Shown: positions 20,745-32,477, counted from the stretch's first letter. The stretch is DNA of 64,000 nucleotides from Spodoptera frugiperda (GCF_023101765.2 NC_064235.1:5329501-5393500), one strand, 5' to 3'. Notes: a model not told the origin generated them from the letters alone. Made by a program: numbers and translations.

Positions 20745-23700
20745 TTATAACTTAGAATTAACTTTATTATCTTTCAAAAACTTATTAACATGTGGGGCAA
20801 CTCTTTCTGGATGCGTAAAATGCACATCATGGCTCCCAATTACATCTACACGATTAAAATTGTTTAATTTTGACAATCTATCTATAAGTTGTAAGGCGCG
20901 GTCCCGCCATATTGGATTTGTTGGCGCGCTTTTCATACCATCGCTAGCGACGACGAACAAACATGGCGGAATACTTTTAAATAACTCGTAATAATAATCA
21001 TTTCCATAATTTTGAGGCGCGAGATTTTTTAAACGGTTGTCCCAGGACAAGTACCTGAAATTTTGAGGATTTTTTTTTGAATTTCAGAATATTATATCGT
21101 ACACCTAATAATATATTGGCACATCTCCAAAAAGTGCGAAATTGTTTTTGTTTTTATGAACTGCGCCGGTAAACGACGGATCACCTGATGATAATCAATC
21201 GCCGTCGCCCATCGGATACTGAAACGCTACTCAGAGGTGTTTAAGTGCGCTGCCGGCTCAAATGTAGTACTTACTGTCGCTATCAATCTATACTAATCTA
21301 TACTAATATTATAAAGCTGAAGAGTTTGTTTGTTTGATTGTTTGTTTGTTTGAACGCGCTAATCTCCGGAACTACTGGTCCAATTTGAATAAGTGCGGCT
21401 TTTTGTGTTAAATAGTGCATTTATCGAGGAAGGCTATAAAACATCACGCGTATGGCCAATAGGAGCGTAAGGTGTGAAACCGCGACGGAAATTAGCTAGT
21501 TCTTTATAAAATGACAGAGATAGCACGATATTTAAGTACAACTTAAAGTTGAATAGCTATTTTGAGTATGTCGGGCCGTTAATGATTACTTAAACTATTC
21601 CTTAGTAACGATTTTGTATTGAAAACAATTACTAAGGACTGGGTTAAGTAATCATTAAATGACTCTGAGTGTGGCGGTTAGTGTTAGTATAATAGGGATG
21701 ATGACGGGGTATGATAAATATAAAAAAATCTATTTAGTCCGTCAGTTAGGTAATGAAAAGATTTATATGACACGTATTTTTTTGTTTTGTCATATAAGAT
21801 AACAATACTTATATAAAACGAATCAAAGTTTAGGAGTGGGAGCAAATACGTAATTTCTACGTATAAAATGTACCTAGAAGTGACGTCATGCGACATTTCA
21901 AATCAATATATCTTCGAAAGTATTTGTATCCGTAAGAAAATAAAAAATACGTGTCTAATATTTTATAATAATCTACAAGACGGACATTGAAATAAAAATT
22001 AGTCATCTACCCTATTATGTATGTTTTTTTGTTAGTTATTTATAATTAAATTGAGAGTAGCATATTAAATAATTGAATCTAATTAGTATTTCAAAATATC
22101 TGTAGTCATATCTTCATCATTTGAGTATATTTAAAACAAACTAAAATTAAAAAAAAAATGAATAAACAAAATAAAAAAAGTAATTCAAGAACATTGGCAA
22201 ATTAATTTAAACATATAAACTTTCTAAACTATCGCTATCTCTTTCTAACATTTATATGTAAGTAAATACAAAGAGATGTCATAACTGGATTTCCCTTTAA
22301 CATAATGCGTGACACTTTACGGGGAGCGCGGGACGTTACAAACCACGCCCCTCTCTATTTTCCATCTAGCTGTCCCATACTATCCGGAGCTACGGACTAC
22401 CTAGCGGGTTTACCGGGGCTCCGGCTCGAAAAGCAGGAGTAGGAACGGGGTGGTTTTTAGTCAGTAAGAGTCTGACACTCCCTCTCGCCTCGCTCAAGGC
22501 GGAAGAAGTCATTGGATGATTTTTCCCCTTAAAAAAACAGTCCCATACTACAAACACGTTGAGAATTGTCCACATTTTAATGTGTCACTTTCTGAGCGCT
22601 TATAACCTATCTACACCTTTTTACTTACAATATCATTAGACAAAAATGTGTGGCATATTAAAATGTGGACAATTGGTAACGTTTTTGTAGTATGGGACTG
22701 TATTTTTTAAAGGGGGAAAATCATCCATTGACTTCTTCCGCCTTGGGCGAGGGGACATTTTAAGTGTCACTCTTACTGCGCATACTCAGAGACATTTAAT
22801 AATTACTTACAACTATTTCTTAGTAACAATTGTTGTATCGAAATGTGGACAATTGTTAAGGTTTGGGTTAAAGTAACCATTAAATGACTTGGGTGGCAGT
22901 TACTGACTAAAAACCACCCTGTTCCGACTCCTAATTTGGCATCTCCTCTTTGTACTTACTTCATGGTTATATCTCAAGGTAGACTAGAAAAGCAGAACTA
23001 GGACATTTAAAGCAAGACGAGGCTTAGGGCCTATGCACACCACGTGTTTTAAACGCGCCGTCGACGCGCGTTTGTAGCGATACAGGCGCGATACGCACGC
23101 AAGTTAGACGCAGCCTGTAGACCTTTGCACACCTGACGCGCGTGTGTAGCGAAACAGACGCGATGCAAACGCGCGTGTGTAGCGATACAGACGCGCGTGT
23201 ATATCGATACAAACGACAACAAACTGCTCTGCAGGAGAAAAACGCGCCGGCGACGCGCGTTTGTAGCGATACAGACGCGCGTGTGTAGCGATGCAGACGC
23301 GATGCAAACGCGCGTGTGTATCGATACAAACGACAACAAACTGCTCTGCAGGAGAAAAACGCGCCGCGACGCGCGTTTGTAGCGATACAGACGCGCGTGT
23401 GTAGCGATGCAGATGCGATGCAAACGCGCGTGTCTAGCGATACAAACGCCTACAAACTGCTCTGCAGGAGAAAAACGCTCCGACGACGGGCGTTTGTAGC
23501 GATACAGACGCGCGTGTGTAGCGATGCAGACGCGATGCAAACGCGCGTGTGTATCGATACAAACGCCAACAAACTGCTCTGCAGGAGAAAAACGCGCGTC
23601 GACGCGCGTTTAAAAAACGTGGTGTGCATAGGCCCTTAACAACACAAGAATAAAACACAATATCAACTTACCCGACAGGGTCATGATCACGCATATGTTT

Positions 23701-25002
23701 GATAATTTCGCTGAGGTCCAGCGATGGGGTCCCGTCGGGGCAAGTCGTTGATTTCGGTACCTCGCGCGTGATGCGCACGCGTTCCGGATTGTCCGCGTTC
23801 AAGGTGCCTAGTTCACTGGAAATAAAAAAATTATATTATGTTTATTATGGCATAGGTAAATAAATAAAATGAGAGGCAGTAAATGAGGCAATCAACGAAA
23901 TAGTCAACGAGGCAGTCAACGGGTTCTCTTCCCGGGTCGGGCAAAATCAAATATTAGATCAATCTATCACCAGGAAGGGGGTGAAATTCAAATGACTAAA
24001 CCCAAACAAATAAATAAATAAACAAACAAACAGGGCCAGCTAAATTAAATCGTCCAAAACTCCAAACAAAAAAAAAAATCTAAAAAAAGCATGACATTAG
24101 GCTGCGCGACGTCGCGTCTACGTACGCTGCTCATGATGAAGTCCCTCTATGACTCGAAACTAGTAGAGCTTTTCTCCATTAATGTACGTGAGTAAACAGA
24201 CCGTGATTTTTAGTTAATTTAGTTAATGTCTCACAATAGTTATTATAAAAAAATATATAACTTTAAAAAATACTCACCCCGAGAACCGAAGCTTATACTG
24301 CCTCAAATACTGCTCAACCAGCTGCGAGGTCGTCAACGGAGGCCCAGGGCTCCTCATCTTCTGCACCAGAGACCCATCATCAGAATCCGACTCGTACTCC
24401 AACACTGGAGACGGACTTTCCGAGATCCCTTCTAATAATGGATTCCATACATCATTCGAGGATCCGGCTCCGTCCTGGCGAGACTGTTCTCGTCGGGCCT
24501 GCTCCTGTCTCCGTCGTTGCATTTCCTCCGAATGCCACTCTTCGAGCTGATGCCAACTGCTGTTGGAGTAAGAGGTTCGTTTTCACATTAGTGTGGGAGA
24601 GCCATGCTTCGGCACTAAGGGTTGGCTCGACCGGAGTGATACTAGGGTCGAGTAGAAAACTGATGGGAAACAACGCTTGCGTTGTGTGACTGAGGTTACC
24701 GGAGGCCCAATTCCACAATCTTCTCAATCCCCGATTCCCCAACAACCCTTAAATTCCTAACCCCCAAAAGGTCGGCAACGCACTTGTAACGCCTCTAGTG
24801 TTTTAAGTGTCCATGTGCGGCGGCCATTGCTTACCATCAGGTGATACGTCTGCTCGTTTACCAGCGTCTTCCATAAAAAAGACCGCTAAACTTGTCCGCA
24901 ATTAATATCTGTCCGCTGTCACTGTCCCCAAGAAAGAGAAAGAGAAAGAGAAAGAGAAAGAGAAAGAGAAAAAGAAAGAGAGAAAGAAAGAGAGAAAGAA
25001 AG

Positions 25003-25033
<31 letters not shown>

Positions 25034-28000
25034 GAAAGAGAAAGAGAAAGAGAAAGATAAAGAGAAAGAGAAAGATAAAGATAAAGATAAAGATAAAGAG
25101 AAAGAGAAAGAGAAAGAGAAAGAGAAAGAGAAAGATAAAGAAAAAGAGAAAGATAAAGAGAAAGAGAAAGAGAAAGAGAAAGATAAAGAGAAAGAAAAAG
25201 AGAAAGAGAAAGAGAAAGAGAAAGAGAATTGGGTGTTATTTAACATAATTTGCCGACACTGACAATATCAAAGAATTGCCTCCCATTATTTTTGTTCATT
25301 TTGTTATTCATATGTCTTTATTAACCATAATACATAATTATCAATCCAAACTAGACCTTAACATCTAACAAATAAGGTAACATTCAACTTACTGATCGTC
25401 GATTTCATGAAAATTCCTTTGGAGTAGGAACGCACACTGAGGGTCGTTCAGGTCTCGGAGACGCTTCAGCGCCTCAGTGGCTGTGGTCCTGGTGTACAGC
25501 TGAAATATAATCTATATATTAATACGTGATGCAAAAACTTTGGACCCCTTTTTACGAAAATTGCGCGGACGTAGGAGCATAAAATTTGGTACACTTATAG
25601 TTTATGTGTAGGAGAAGTGCAGAACGCTAATATTTTTCAAAAATAATGCTTATAAAGTACATTAAATCAATAAATAAAACATTACACACACTACCATGCA
25701 TAGTATCTGATCGTATTTGACAAAACGTCAAAATCGACAGACATTGCGATGATATTCTCACGTCTCATATGAATAGAGTTTTCCTGTTCATGATGCGCCG
25801 GTATATATTAATTAGAATTTTACAAAACTAGCAATTCGTTAAATAAAAATTATCCTTTAACGTATGTTAAGTGGTATTGTAAATTAAATCGTATATGGTC
25901 GAATTTCGACCACTAGGCGACCACTAGTAATATTAAATCTTTGACTGCCAACGCCGGTCACCGGTGACCACCACGGCGTTCAATGTGTTAAGAGTGGGAG
26001 AGCCATGCTTCGGCACGAATGGGCCGGCTCGACCGGAGTGATACCACGGCCGAGCAGAAAACCGACGTGTAACAACGCCCCTTCCTAATCCCCGATTCCC
26101 CAACAACCTTTAAATTCCTAACCCCCAAAAAGCTGGCAACGCACATAACGCCTCTGGTGTTTCAAGTGTCCATGGGCGGCGGCGATTGCTTACCATCAGG
26201 TGATACGTTTGATGGTTTACGGAGTGTTCCATAAAAAAAATTGTGTGCAGTGGCTGAGCAACTGGCTATCACGCAACGTGTAGCGGGTTCGATTCCGGCA
26301 GCAACACTTTGTGTTATCCACAAATCGTTGTTTCGGGTCTGGGTGTCATGTGAACTTGTATGTTTGTAAACGCACCCACGACACAGGAGAAAATCCTATA
26401 CAACGTGTTTAAAAAATTATATGCGATAATAAGATATGTAACTGTGCGAGGAAGATTCGCAGCTCATGGATGCAATGTATCGGTAGTAGGGAAACATAAC
26501 AAGTTACCGGGACTCCGGCTCAAAGCAGGAGAAGGAACGGGGTGGTTTTTAGTCAGTAAGAGTCTGACACTCCCTCCCACCTCACCCAAGGCGGGAGAAG
26601 TCATTGGATGACTTTCCCCCCTCAAAAAAAAGGAGGGAAACTTAGTTTACACTGACCTTCCTCTCAAAATTCTCATGATGGAAGTTATCATAGTAACTGT
26701 CGTAGTAGATCCTCTGGAACTCCCCTGGATCCTCAATCTGCATCCTCATCAGGGTCGGCCCAGCATCCAGGAGTATCATCTTCGTTATACGATTCGGATA
26801 TATCGCATTGAAGAATAGACCTGTAAGAGAAGATTTTTAATGGTATAAGCCGGTAAACGAGCTGTCGGATCACCTGATGGTAAGCAATCGTAACCGCCCT
26901 TGGACACTTGAAACACCAGAGGCGATACTAGTGCGTTGCCGGCCGTTTGGGGGTTAGGAATTTAAGGGTTGTTGGGGAATCGGGGATTGCGAAGGGGGGG
27001 TAATTGTGTCTGGAAAGTAATTGTGACGGATGTTCAAGGCAATTCTGGCGACTTATTATCAGGAGATTCGTATACACGTTTGTTCCCTAACACATAACTT
27101 AGAATAGATAAAAATACAAGTGTAGGAGAGCCATGCTTAGGTACTGCAGGGCTGGTAACTCGACTGGAGTGATACCACGGCCTCACAAAAATCCGTGTGT
27201 GTGTGAGGTTACCGGAGTCCCAATTACCCCCTTTCCAATCTTTTGGAATCGATTCCCCAAACCCTTAAATTTTAGGTTTTGGGGGTTAGGCCCCCAAAAC
27301 CGGCAACGCAATTGTAACGCCTCCGGTGTTTCAAGTGTCCATTGGCGGGGGCGATTGCTTGCCATCAACTGATCCGTCTGCTCGTATTCCAGCAAACTCC
27401 ATAAATATCTTATCTACATACTCTTTTGGTGTCTGGATGTCCAAGGGCGTCCCTGATCACTTACTATCAGAAGATTTGTCCCCTAACACATAACCAAAAA
27501 TACACCATAACCAAATAGAAATAAATAACAAATTACCTTGTTCACATCCCATCGAGTGTCCCATGAAGATGAATTTCTCCCATCCAAGGTGTGCGATGAC
27601 CAGCTCCATGGCTTTCAGGAAGTGGAACCTCATCAGCTTTGGACCTGGTGGTGTTAAGGATAAATAAACATGGAGTTACCAACACTGCAGCTCAAGAATG
27701 GCTGGATGAATTTTGATTATTATAATATCGGCTTATTCACGTAACTGTTTGACGAGGAACTCGACTAGTTCCAAGCCATGCTAGAGGCTCATATTCATGA
27801 GCAGCATTCCACGACACACGACGCAGCGATTGTCGCGCTGCTACTAGCCTCTAGCACGGCTTGAAACTAGTCGAGTTCCTCGTTAAACAGTTACGTGTGT
27901 AAGCCGATAACATAGTAATTAATTTAGTATGTCTCACGAAAGTTATAATAAAAATATGGATGAATTTGATGATATTAGCTTGTTCCAATTATCAGAATAA

Positions 28001-31000
28001 AGAAGGAATTTAAGCATCATATAAAGGATGCTTTTCCACCAGAAATGTGCTATGCTACGTTGCTGTGGATGCGTTTGGTTTCCACAAATCGTATTCATCG
28101 GCACATATAGGACAGCACTGGTGAAAACGGACTCAGCTAAGCTATGTTTTTTATATGAAAAGATGCGTGCTATGGATGCTTAAAATTACAACATTAAAAC
28201 TACATATACGTACATTAAAACTAACTAGAAATAAAAATTTAAATAAGCCAAATAAACAATAATTTAATTTCCTATGCTTAAGTGTTGTAGTGACTACGCT
28301 CATGAATATGAGTCCCGATGTCACTTGAAACTAGTCGAGCTTTCCTCCATTATTGCACGTGAATATGCCATATAAATTATTGTTGTTTACAGTTTATTTA
28401 TAATAATAGGTCATATGTTAATAATTATGTCAAATCCAATTGTCCACATTTTAATGTGCCCCTTTTTGAGAGTATGCTGTACGTGATGTCCAACTCCATC
28501 TTGCTTATGATACCCTAGTACTTCAAAACACACAACTGCTCTATGCTATACGTTTCACTTGATAATTAATGATATTTTATAAACACTCCACGGATCATAT
28601 TCGATATTATTTAACGTGCTGAGAAACGTAAACTTCCCAACACTAGTATATATTTATGCGCAGGTGCCATATGTGGAATAAAATACAAAATTGAAAGTTA
28701 TTCTACAAATGGCACCCACGAAAAATACCTATGTGGAACATATGGCCCAATGTGGAACATCATCGGTGCCATTTAAACGGGTGTCCAATGTGGATTACCT
28801 TCTGTAGAATCGCATCACTCGTACAAAACTGTTTAACTCGTTATCAGCCCCAGACGTCTAACTCAATGCATATAAAAGACAAAAAAAAACTGACAGCCGC
28901 AAAAAAAATCCGCAAATAAAATCAATAAGCGCATCAAGAAAACCGACCGACTCACCGGACCGCGGATTCCTAGTCGTAAACGTGATAACACGCGCCTTAC
29001 AGAAGTCTACGAACGCCTCACTGGGTTTAGGCGGGGCGTCGAAATACACCGCGTACCGCAGGTGATTCGGATCCTCCTTCTCTGAGGCGGCTGGAAAACT
29101 CCTCATTTTCAAACGGTGTTGATGACCAAAACCCAACACGAAGTAACGGAACCCATAATATTCATATTAAGTAATTAATTTTAGTATATACACTTTATAG
29201 TTAGTACATACACTTTTTCTACTTAGGTACCATCATGAAGATTTTTCTAAGTACGCAATAATTGGTAAAATTACGAAACATACACTAAGAATAGCCCATC
29301 AAATCCAAACCTGCGCTACATATACAATATAGAAAAGAAAATCCAAGTGTCCCACACACTGTTAATAACTAAGAGCCCTGTTTCAATTCGAAACTAATCG
29401 AGCTTTTCTCAAAGAGTTCACGTAGCTAAATAAGCCGTATAATACATTTTTACAATCAATAGAGTATGTCTCGCTACATTAGTTGTACTAAAAAACTCAA
29501 TACTTTTCAAAGTTAACTAAAAATCAATCGTTCTGCGGAGTCATGATGAAGACTCCCTCTGTGACTCGAAACTAGTAGAGCTTTTCTCCATTAATGTACG
29601 TGAGTAAACAGTGATTTCTAGTTGATTTTTTATGTCGCACGATAGTTATTATATTTCCAAAGTCATCAACATACCTATATGAGATATCCACCAAAAACAA
29701 TCACAAACCACTCAGAAAAACTTACCTTTAGGAAAGGCATCTGAGAGCCCGTTGCCAGGCATGTCGAATGCCACGTAGAAGTACTGGTCTGACATCATGC
29801 TGATGAGGGGTGCGAAGACCGAGGAGCTGTCCTGTCTCCCGTGCACCACCAGCACTGGCTCGCCATCCGGGTGCCCTCGGCTGATCACTGCAAGGGAAGG
29901 AAACGTGATTTTGGGTGATAAATAGATATGTTTCAGTTTAGTAGATCAATAGCATTGCGAAGTTTCGGTGAATTAAGTAGCAGGTGTGGACGGCGGTGAG
30001 TTAGTAACAACCTTGTAACTTTCTATCGACGTACTGAAGAAACATTTCAGCCATAAATCGCTTCGTAGGTTTTATTCTCTACACACAAAGTAACAAGTAC
30101 GGCGCAATTGCATAAAATGCACTATACAAAGAGGTATGATGGTTCACTTCAAATTAGGGATGTTATGGATATGGAATTTCGGATATGGATATGGATACGG
30201 ATAGTGGATTTTTTTATATCGGTCCCGTTTTCGGATACGGATAAGAAATTATTCCAAATTATCTGGTAGTTTCGGATAGTTTCGGTTACGGATATTGGAT
30301 TTCTAAAGAATTTTAAAAGTAGACAAACAAATAGATAATCAAATGGTTTTATTTATAAATAGGCAGGTACTTTAATCTGCCTATAAGTAGCTTTTCGTAA
30401 CTTCTCTCTCGTCTCATGTCTTATTTAGACAACATTCTAATTTGTTGTTCATGTTTATTCTTATTTATCCGGAACATTTATTTCAGTTTCGGTTACGGAA
30501 ATTGATATTTTTTTATTTCGGATAACCGATAGTTTCGGTTACGGATGTGGATATCCTTAACATCCTTGCTTCAAATCAATTTGAATGTCAATACAGTAGA
30601 AGCTCCTTATTCGCGCTTCCTTCATTCGCGTTTTCACTATTCCCATATTCGCGGTCTAAGATTTCTTTATTCGCGGATCGAATCGAAATATCGGTGAGTA
30701 AACTTAAAAAATACATTCGCTATCCCTTGTCAACGTGTCAGTAGAAGGATAAAAAAATAAAATAGACCTTATTACAGCTACGTCTAGATTGTGACTTCTG
30801 CCTAAACCTAGTGTGACCTAAACCTGTTGATAATAATATTATCATCAGGCAATCTGTATGATCAGAAAGTTCAATTAAACATTTTTTTTATCTACTATTT
30901 TCTATATAACCCCATACAAATTACCATTTCATATTCACGGTTTCTGTATTCGCGGCATATTTACGGAACGCATACCCCGCGAATAAAGAGCTTCTACTGT

Positions 31001-31891
31001 ACTATAAATTTACATGTGAAGTTTTATTTTTAACATTTGATGGGTCGACGTTTTGCCACTATCTCACCTCATGGTAAGTGATGAAGTAGCCTACCGTGCG
31101 TGGAGCATGTTTGCCCATAAGTTTACATGCGAATAAACATGGATATAAAATCCATGTGTCAAAGTTGTATTTGTACCTAACTATGATAAAAACAATGCAA
31201 AAATAATATTGTAAGACAATAATTAAACTCCGTGTATTGTTATTTTTTCTTTCCAAGTACCTATTGTTTCATATTTTTTGTGCACATTGAATAGGTAAAT
31301 GTACTTATATTTAAATTTAAACAGCCTCGACAGCCACCTTAGGAGGCTGGTGTTAAGCGGAAAGATCAAAGACCTGATATAACTAGAAGGCAGTTGTTTT
31401 TTTTATGGAATGGGAAGCAAATGAGCAGACGGGTCACCTGATGGTAAACAATGAGTGATTGTGTGGTTTCTATCTCTGTAGTCTTAACTACTGGTTGCTT
31501 GGACCATGCTTCTGCTACTGGTCGGCTCCTATTTTTATTTTGATGTTTTTAGAAGTATGTAGTATTTAAAAATGTGATTTTAGATTTATCTATTTGACTG
31601 CAAGATAGGCTGTAATAGTGACTGCTGTGCATCAAACTCATACAGAGTTTGATCACCTTAAATATTATAAATGGAATTAATCTATGGTATTAACCAGAAA
31701 TTATAGTTATTGAATAATGAAACGACAGTATCATGTGTAGTCTCTGAAACACTTGCATCGAGAAATATGATTAGAATCTTCTAAATATAAGAATTTTTAT
31801 TGATGTCTTATTAGAAAAATAGTAAAAAAAAATACTCACAAGCCATCTGCCCCCACGGCACTTGAATTTTCCATTCATGTTGGAATTTCAT
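20745..31891 (-). CDS. SERHL/kraken-type alpha/beta-hydrolase, copy C, with C-terminal insert
   Basis: Eight minus-strand exons: 31840-31891 (ATG at 31891), 29726-29887, 27537-27644, 26657-26820, 25393-25499, 24278-24559, 23672-23815 and 20745-21054 (TAA). Splice borders are canonical and phases join to 442 aa. The hydrolase core shows VPWGQMA, VLVVHG, DMPGNGLSD, nucleophile elbow GHSMG (Ser102), ILLDA, VVASDG and the His motif GSHDVH. The C-terminus VNSKL is a classical type-1 peroxisomal signal, so a peroxisomal serine hydrolase is inferred. Exons 6 and 7 add about 142 residues absent from B and D: a basic, Gln/Arg-rich start, an acidic Ser-rich middle (VLEYESDSDDGSLVQK) and a segment ending IIKHMRDHDPVG. 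Exon 5 can also join exon 8 in frame and gives the normal family length (300 aa). An optional exon at 28956-29090 is listed separately. Introns are full of repeats. Confidence 0.85.
21055..23026. repeat. Intron 7 of copy C: repeats
   Basis: 21160-21260 is a SINE-like fragment. 21290-21500 is a dispersed repeat (TAATATTATAAAGCTGAAGA, CGCTAATCTCCGGAACTACT) also at 48001-48200. 21697-22015 is a TIR element of the 'gatgatgacggggtatg' family. 22272-22640 is the GAGATGTCATAACTGGATTT repeat split by a younger retroposon. 22700-22900 has further retroposon fragments. Confidence 0.6.
22383..22539 (+). mobile_element. SINE-like retroposon with clear target-site duplication
   Basis: 157-bp copy reading CCGGAGCTACGGACTACCTA to CCCCTTAAAAAAACA, inserted into another repeat. 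It is framed by the direct repeat GTCCCATACTA at 22372-22382 and 22540-22550. This shows that the 'gcaggagtaggaacggggtgg' family moves by target-primed insertion and defines its 5' and 3' ends. Confidence 0.85.
23027..23635. mobile_element. TIR element with internal CpG-rich tandem repeats
   Basis: Ends GGGCCTATGCACACCACGT and its complement ACGTGGTGTGCATAGGCCC, flanked by a TTA duplication (23024-23026 and 23636-23638). The inside is about four units of roughly 117 bp, each with ACGCGCGTTTGTAGCGATAC-like blocks and AACAAACTGCTCTGCAGGAG. It is very CpG-rich in an AT-rich intron and starts 37 bp past the donor of copy C exon 7. Frames on both strands are repeat artefacts. Confidence 0.75.
23672..23815 (-). 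other. Copy C exon 7: insert exon, part 2
   Basis: 144 nt, phase 2 at both ends, encoding ELGTLNADNPERVRITREVP and then SLDLSEIIKHMRDHDPVG. Not low-complexity, and codon use looks coding. No family was recognised. Confidence 0.75.
24278..24559 (-). other. Copy C exon 6: insert exon, part 1
   Basis: 282 nt, phase 2 at both ends, so it can be included or skipped without a frame change. It encodes a short Glu/His-rich start, a run rich in Arg and Gln (EEMQRRRQEQARREQ), then NPLLEGISESPSPVLEYESD and TTSQLVEQYLRQYKLRFSG. The acceptor is a NAGNAG site (CAACAGCAG at 24557-24565), allowing two starts three bases apart. No known domain was recognised; low complexity suggests a disordered linker. Confidence 0.75.
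24594..24878 (+). mobile_element. SINE-like element 'gggagagccatgcttcgg'
   Basis: Complete plus-oriented copy (GGGAGAGCCATGCTTCGGCA to ACCATCAGGTGATACGTCTG and CATAAAAAA), 35 bp upstream of the exon 6 acceptor of copy C. The frame reading through exon 6 into it is not real coding. Confidence 0.65.
24930..25228. repeat. (AAAGAG)n microsatellite
   Basis: About 300 bp of nearly uninterrupted GAAAGA hexanucleotides with some GATAAA variants, purine on the plus strand, in intron 5 of copy C. The Lys/Arg and Phe/Ser frames across it are artefacts. The transcript strand is pure pyrimidine (CTTTCT), directly upstream of exon 6. Confidence 0.95.
25990..26640 (+). repeat. SINE-like element, tRNA-like SINE and retroposon, back to back
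   Basis: 25990-26240 is a 'gggagagccatgcttcgg' copy. 26253-26400 is a SINE with a tRNA-type B box (GGTTCGATTCC) and body TTGTTTCGGGTCTGGGTGTC. 26500-26635 is a 'gcaggagtaggaacggggtgg' retroposon ending in an A-run. All lie in intron 4 of copy C. Confidence 0.65.
26838..27415. repeat. Two SINE-like copies in opposite orientation
   Basis: 26838-27000 is minus (GGTAAGCAATCGTAACCGCC) and 27117-27415 plus (GGAGAGCCATGCTTAGGTAC). They lie in intron 3 of copy C. Confidence 0.6.
27715..28390. repeat. MITE family A, MITE family C fragment and MITE B-like arm
   Basis: 27715-27953 is a complete MITE A. 28026-28181 is the left half of a MITE C (TTTTCCACCAGAAATGTGCT). 28290-28390 shares CTCATGAATATGAG and GAAACTAGTCGAGC with the foldback families. 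They lie in intron 2 of copy C. Confidence 0.65.
28956..29090 (-). other. Possible cassette exon of copy C (45 residues)
   Basis: A 135-nt exon-like block with acceptor TTTTCCAG before 29090 and donor GTGAGT after 28956. It is phase 1 at both ends, matching the phase-1 intron 2 of copy C that contains it. It encodes DPNHLRYAVYFDAPPKPSEA and then FVDFCKARVITFTTRNPRS. Composition is GC3-rich and protein-like, unlike the surrounding AT-rich intron. Inclusion would add 45 residues just after the DMPGNGLSD loop; paralogs lack it. The frame also stays open about 28 codons upstream of the acceptor, so it could instead be part of an unrelated or dead gene. No domain was recognised. Confidence 0.5.
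29538..29655. mobile_element. MITE family B
   Basis: CATGATGAAGACTCCCTCTG, ACTCGAAACTAGTAGAGCTT and TATGTCGCACGATAGTTATT. Same family at 14925-15086, 24100-24250, 32868-33035 and 34650-34825. Confidence 0.65.
30158..30565. mobile_element. TIR element rich in 'ggatacggat'
   Basis: Starts GGATGTTATGGATATGG and ends GGATATCCTTAACATCC, an inverted pair. The inside is full of TTTCGGTTACGGATA-type motifs. In intron 1 of copy C. Confidence 0.6.
30594..30999. mobile_element. Pogo/Tigger-like MITE, second family
   Basis: 406 bp between TA dinucleotides, with TIRs CAGTAGAAGCTCCTTATTCG and CGAATAAAGAGCTTCTACTG. The sub-terminal region repeats TATTCGCG-type motifs. Same end type as 2592-2842 but different inside. 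Confidence 0.75.
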
Positions 31892-32471
31892 TTTCACAGA
31901 TTAGTTACTTATATTTATTCACCAATACAAAATAAAGAAAATATTACATAAAAATTGTTCCGAAAATAGTCAATTGACGATACGCAAGTACTTAAGTACT
32001 TAATGAATAACTTTAACACATAATTTTGTAGAACAAAGTTCACGATATTGGGTTTTCGTATGAATTACCGTTGGTTTTACATTATCATGAAAATAAAACA
32101 AAGTATTTGTGTCTCTTCCTATCAGTGATAAGAATATTGATTTGATTTTGATAGAGAAAACTTTATTACGCAGAATCCGTACCTTGAATTAAAATTATTT
32201 CAGTTTTTTAGCATTGAGTTTAGTTCTATCTTTCTCTTTTTTAGAAGGACGGAAAGAGATAGCGCATATGTTAGTGTTCAAATTAGGAAATTAGTATTCG
32301 CTGGTATCTGTCAAAATGACGAAGTGTCAAAGTGGTAGTCTAGTGTTGGGCGAGCATTAGCTTTTCTAGTGAAAACTATTATAACAGTTGATAACAGTTT
32401 ACGTTTTTTATAACGGATTTAACTAACATGTTATTTCTTTTGCAATTTGTAATAGGCAAATTAAACAACGT

Positions 32472-32477
32472 TTTATT
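32472..32477 (-). promoter_or_regulatory. Poly(A) signal of hydrolase copy B
   Basis: AATAAA on the minus strand about 14 bases past the TAA stop of copy B. A second AATAAA-like site overlaps the stop itself (TAAATAAAATG). Confidence 0.55.

Noticed and set aside
23024..23658. Several overlapping frames with RYTRA/CIATHA repeats
   Set aside because: They are by-products of the CpG-rich tandem repeat; all are low-complexity and occur on both strands.
24892..25248. Open frames rich in Lys/Arg (plus) and Phe/Ser (minus)
   Set aside because: They are translations of the (AAAGAG)n microsatellite.
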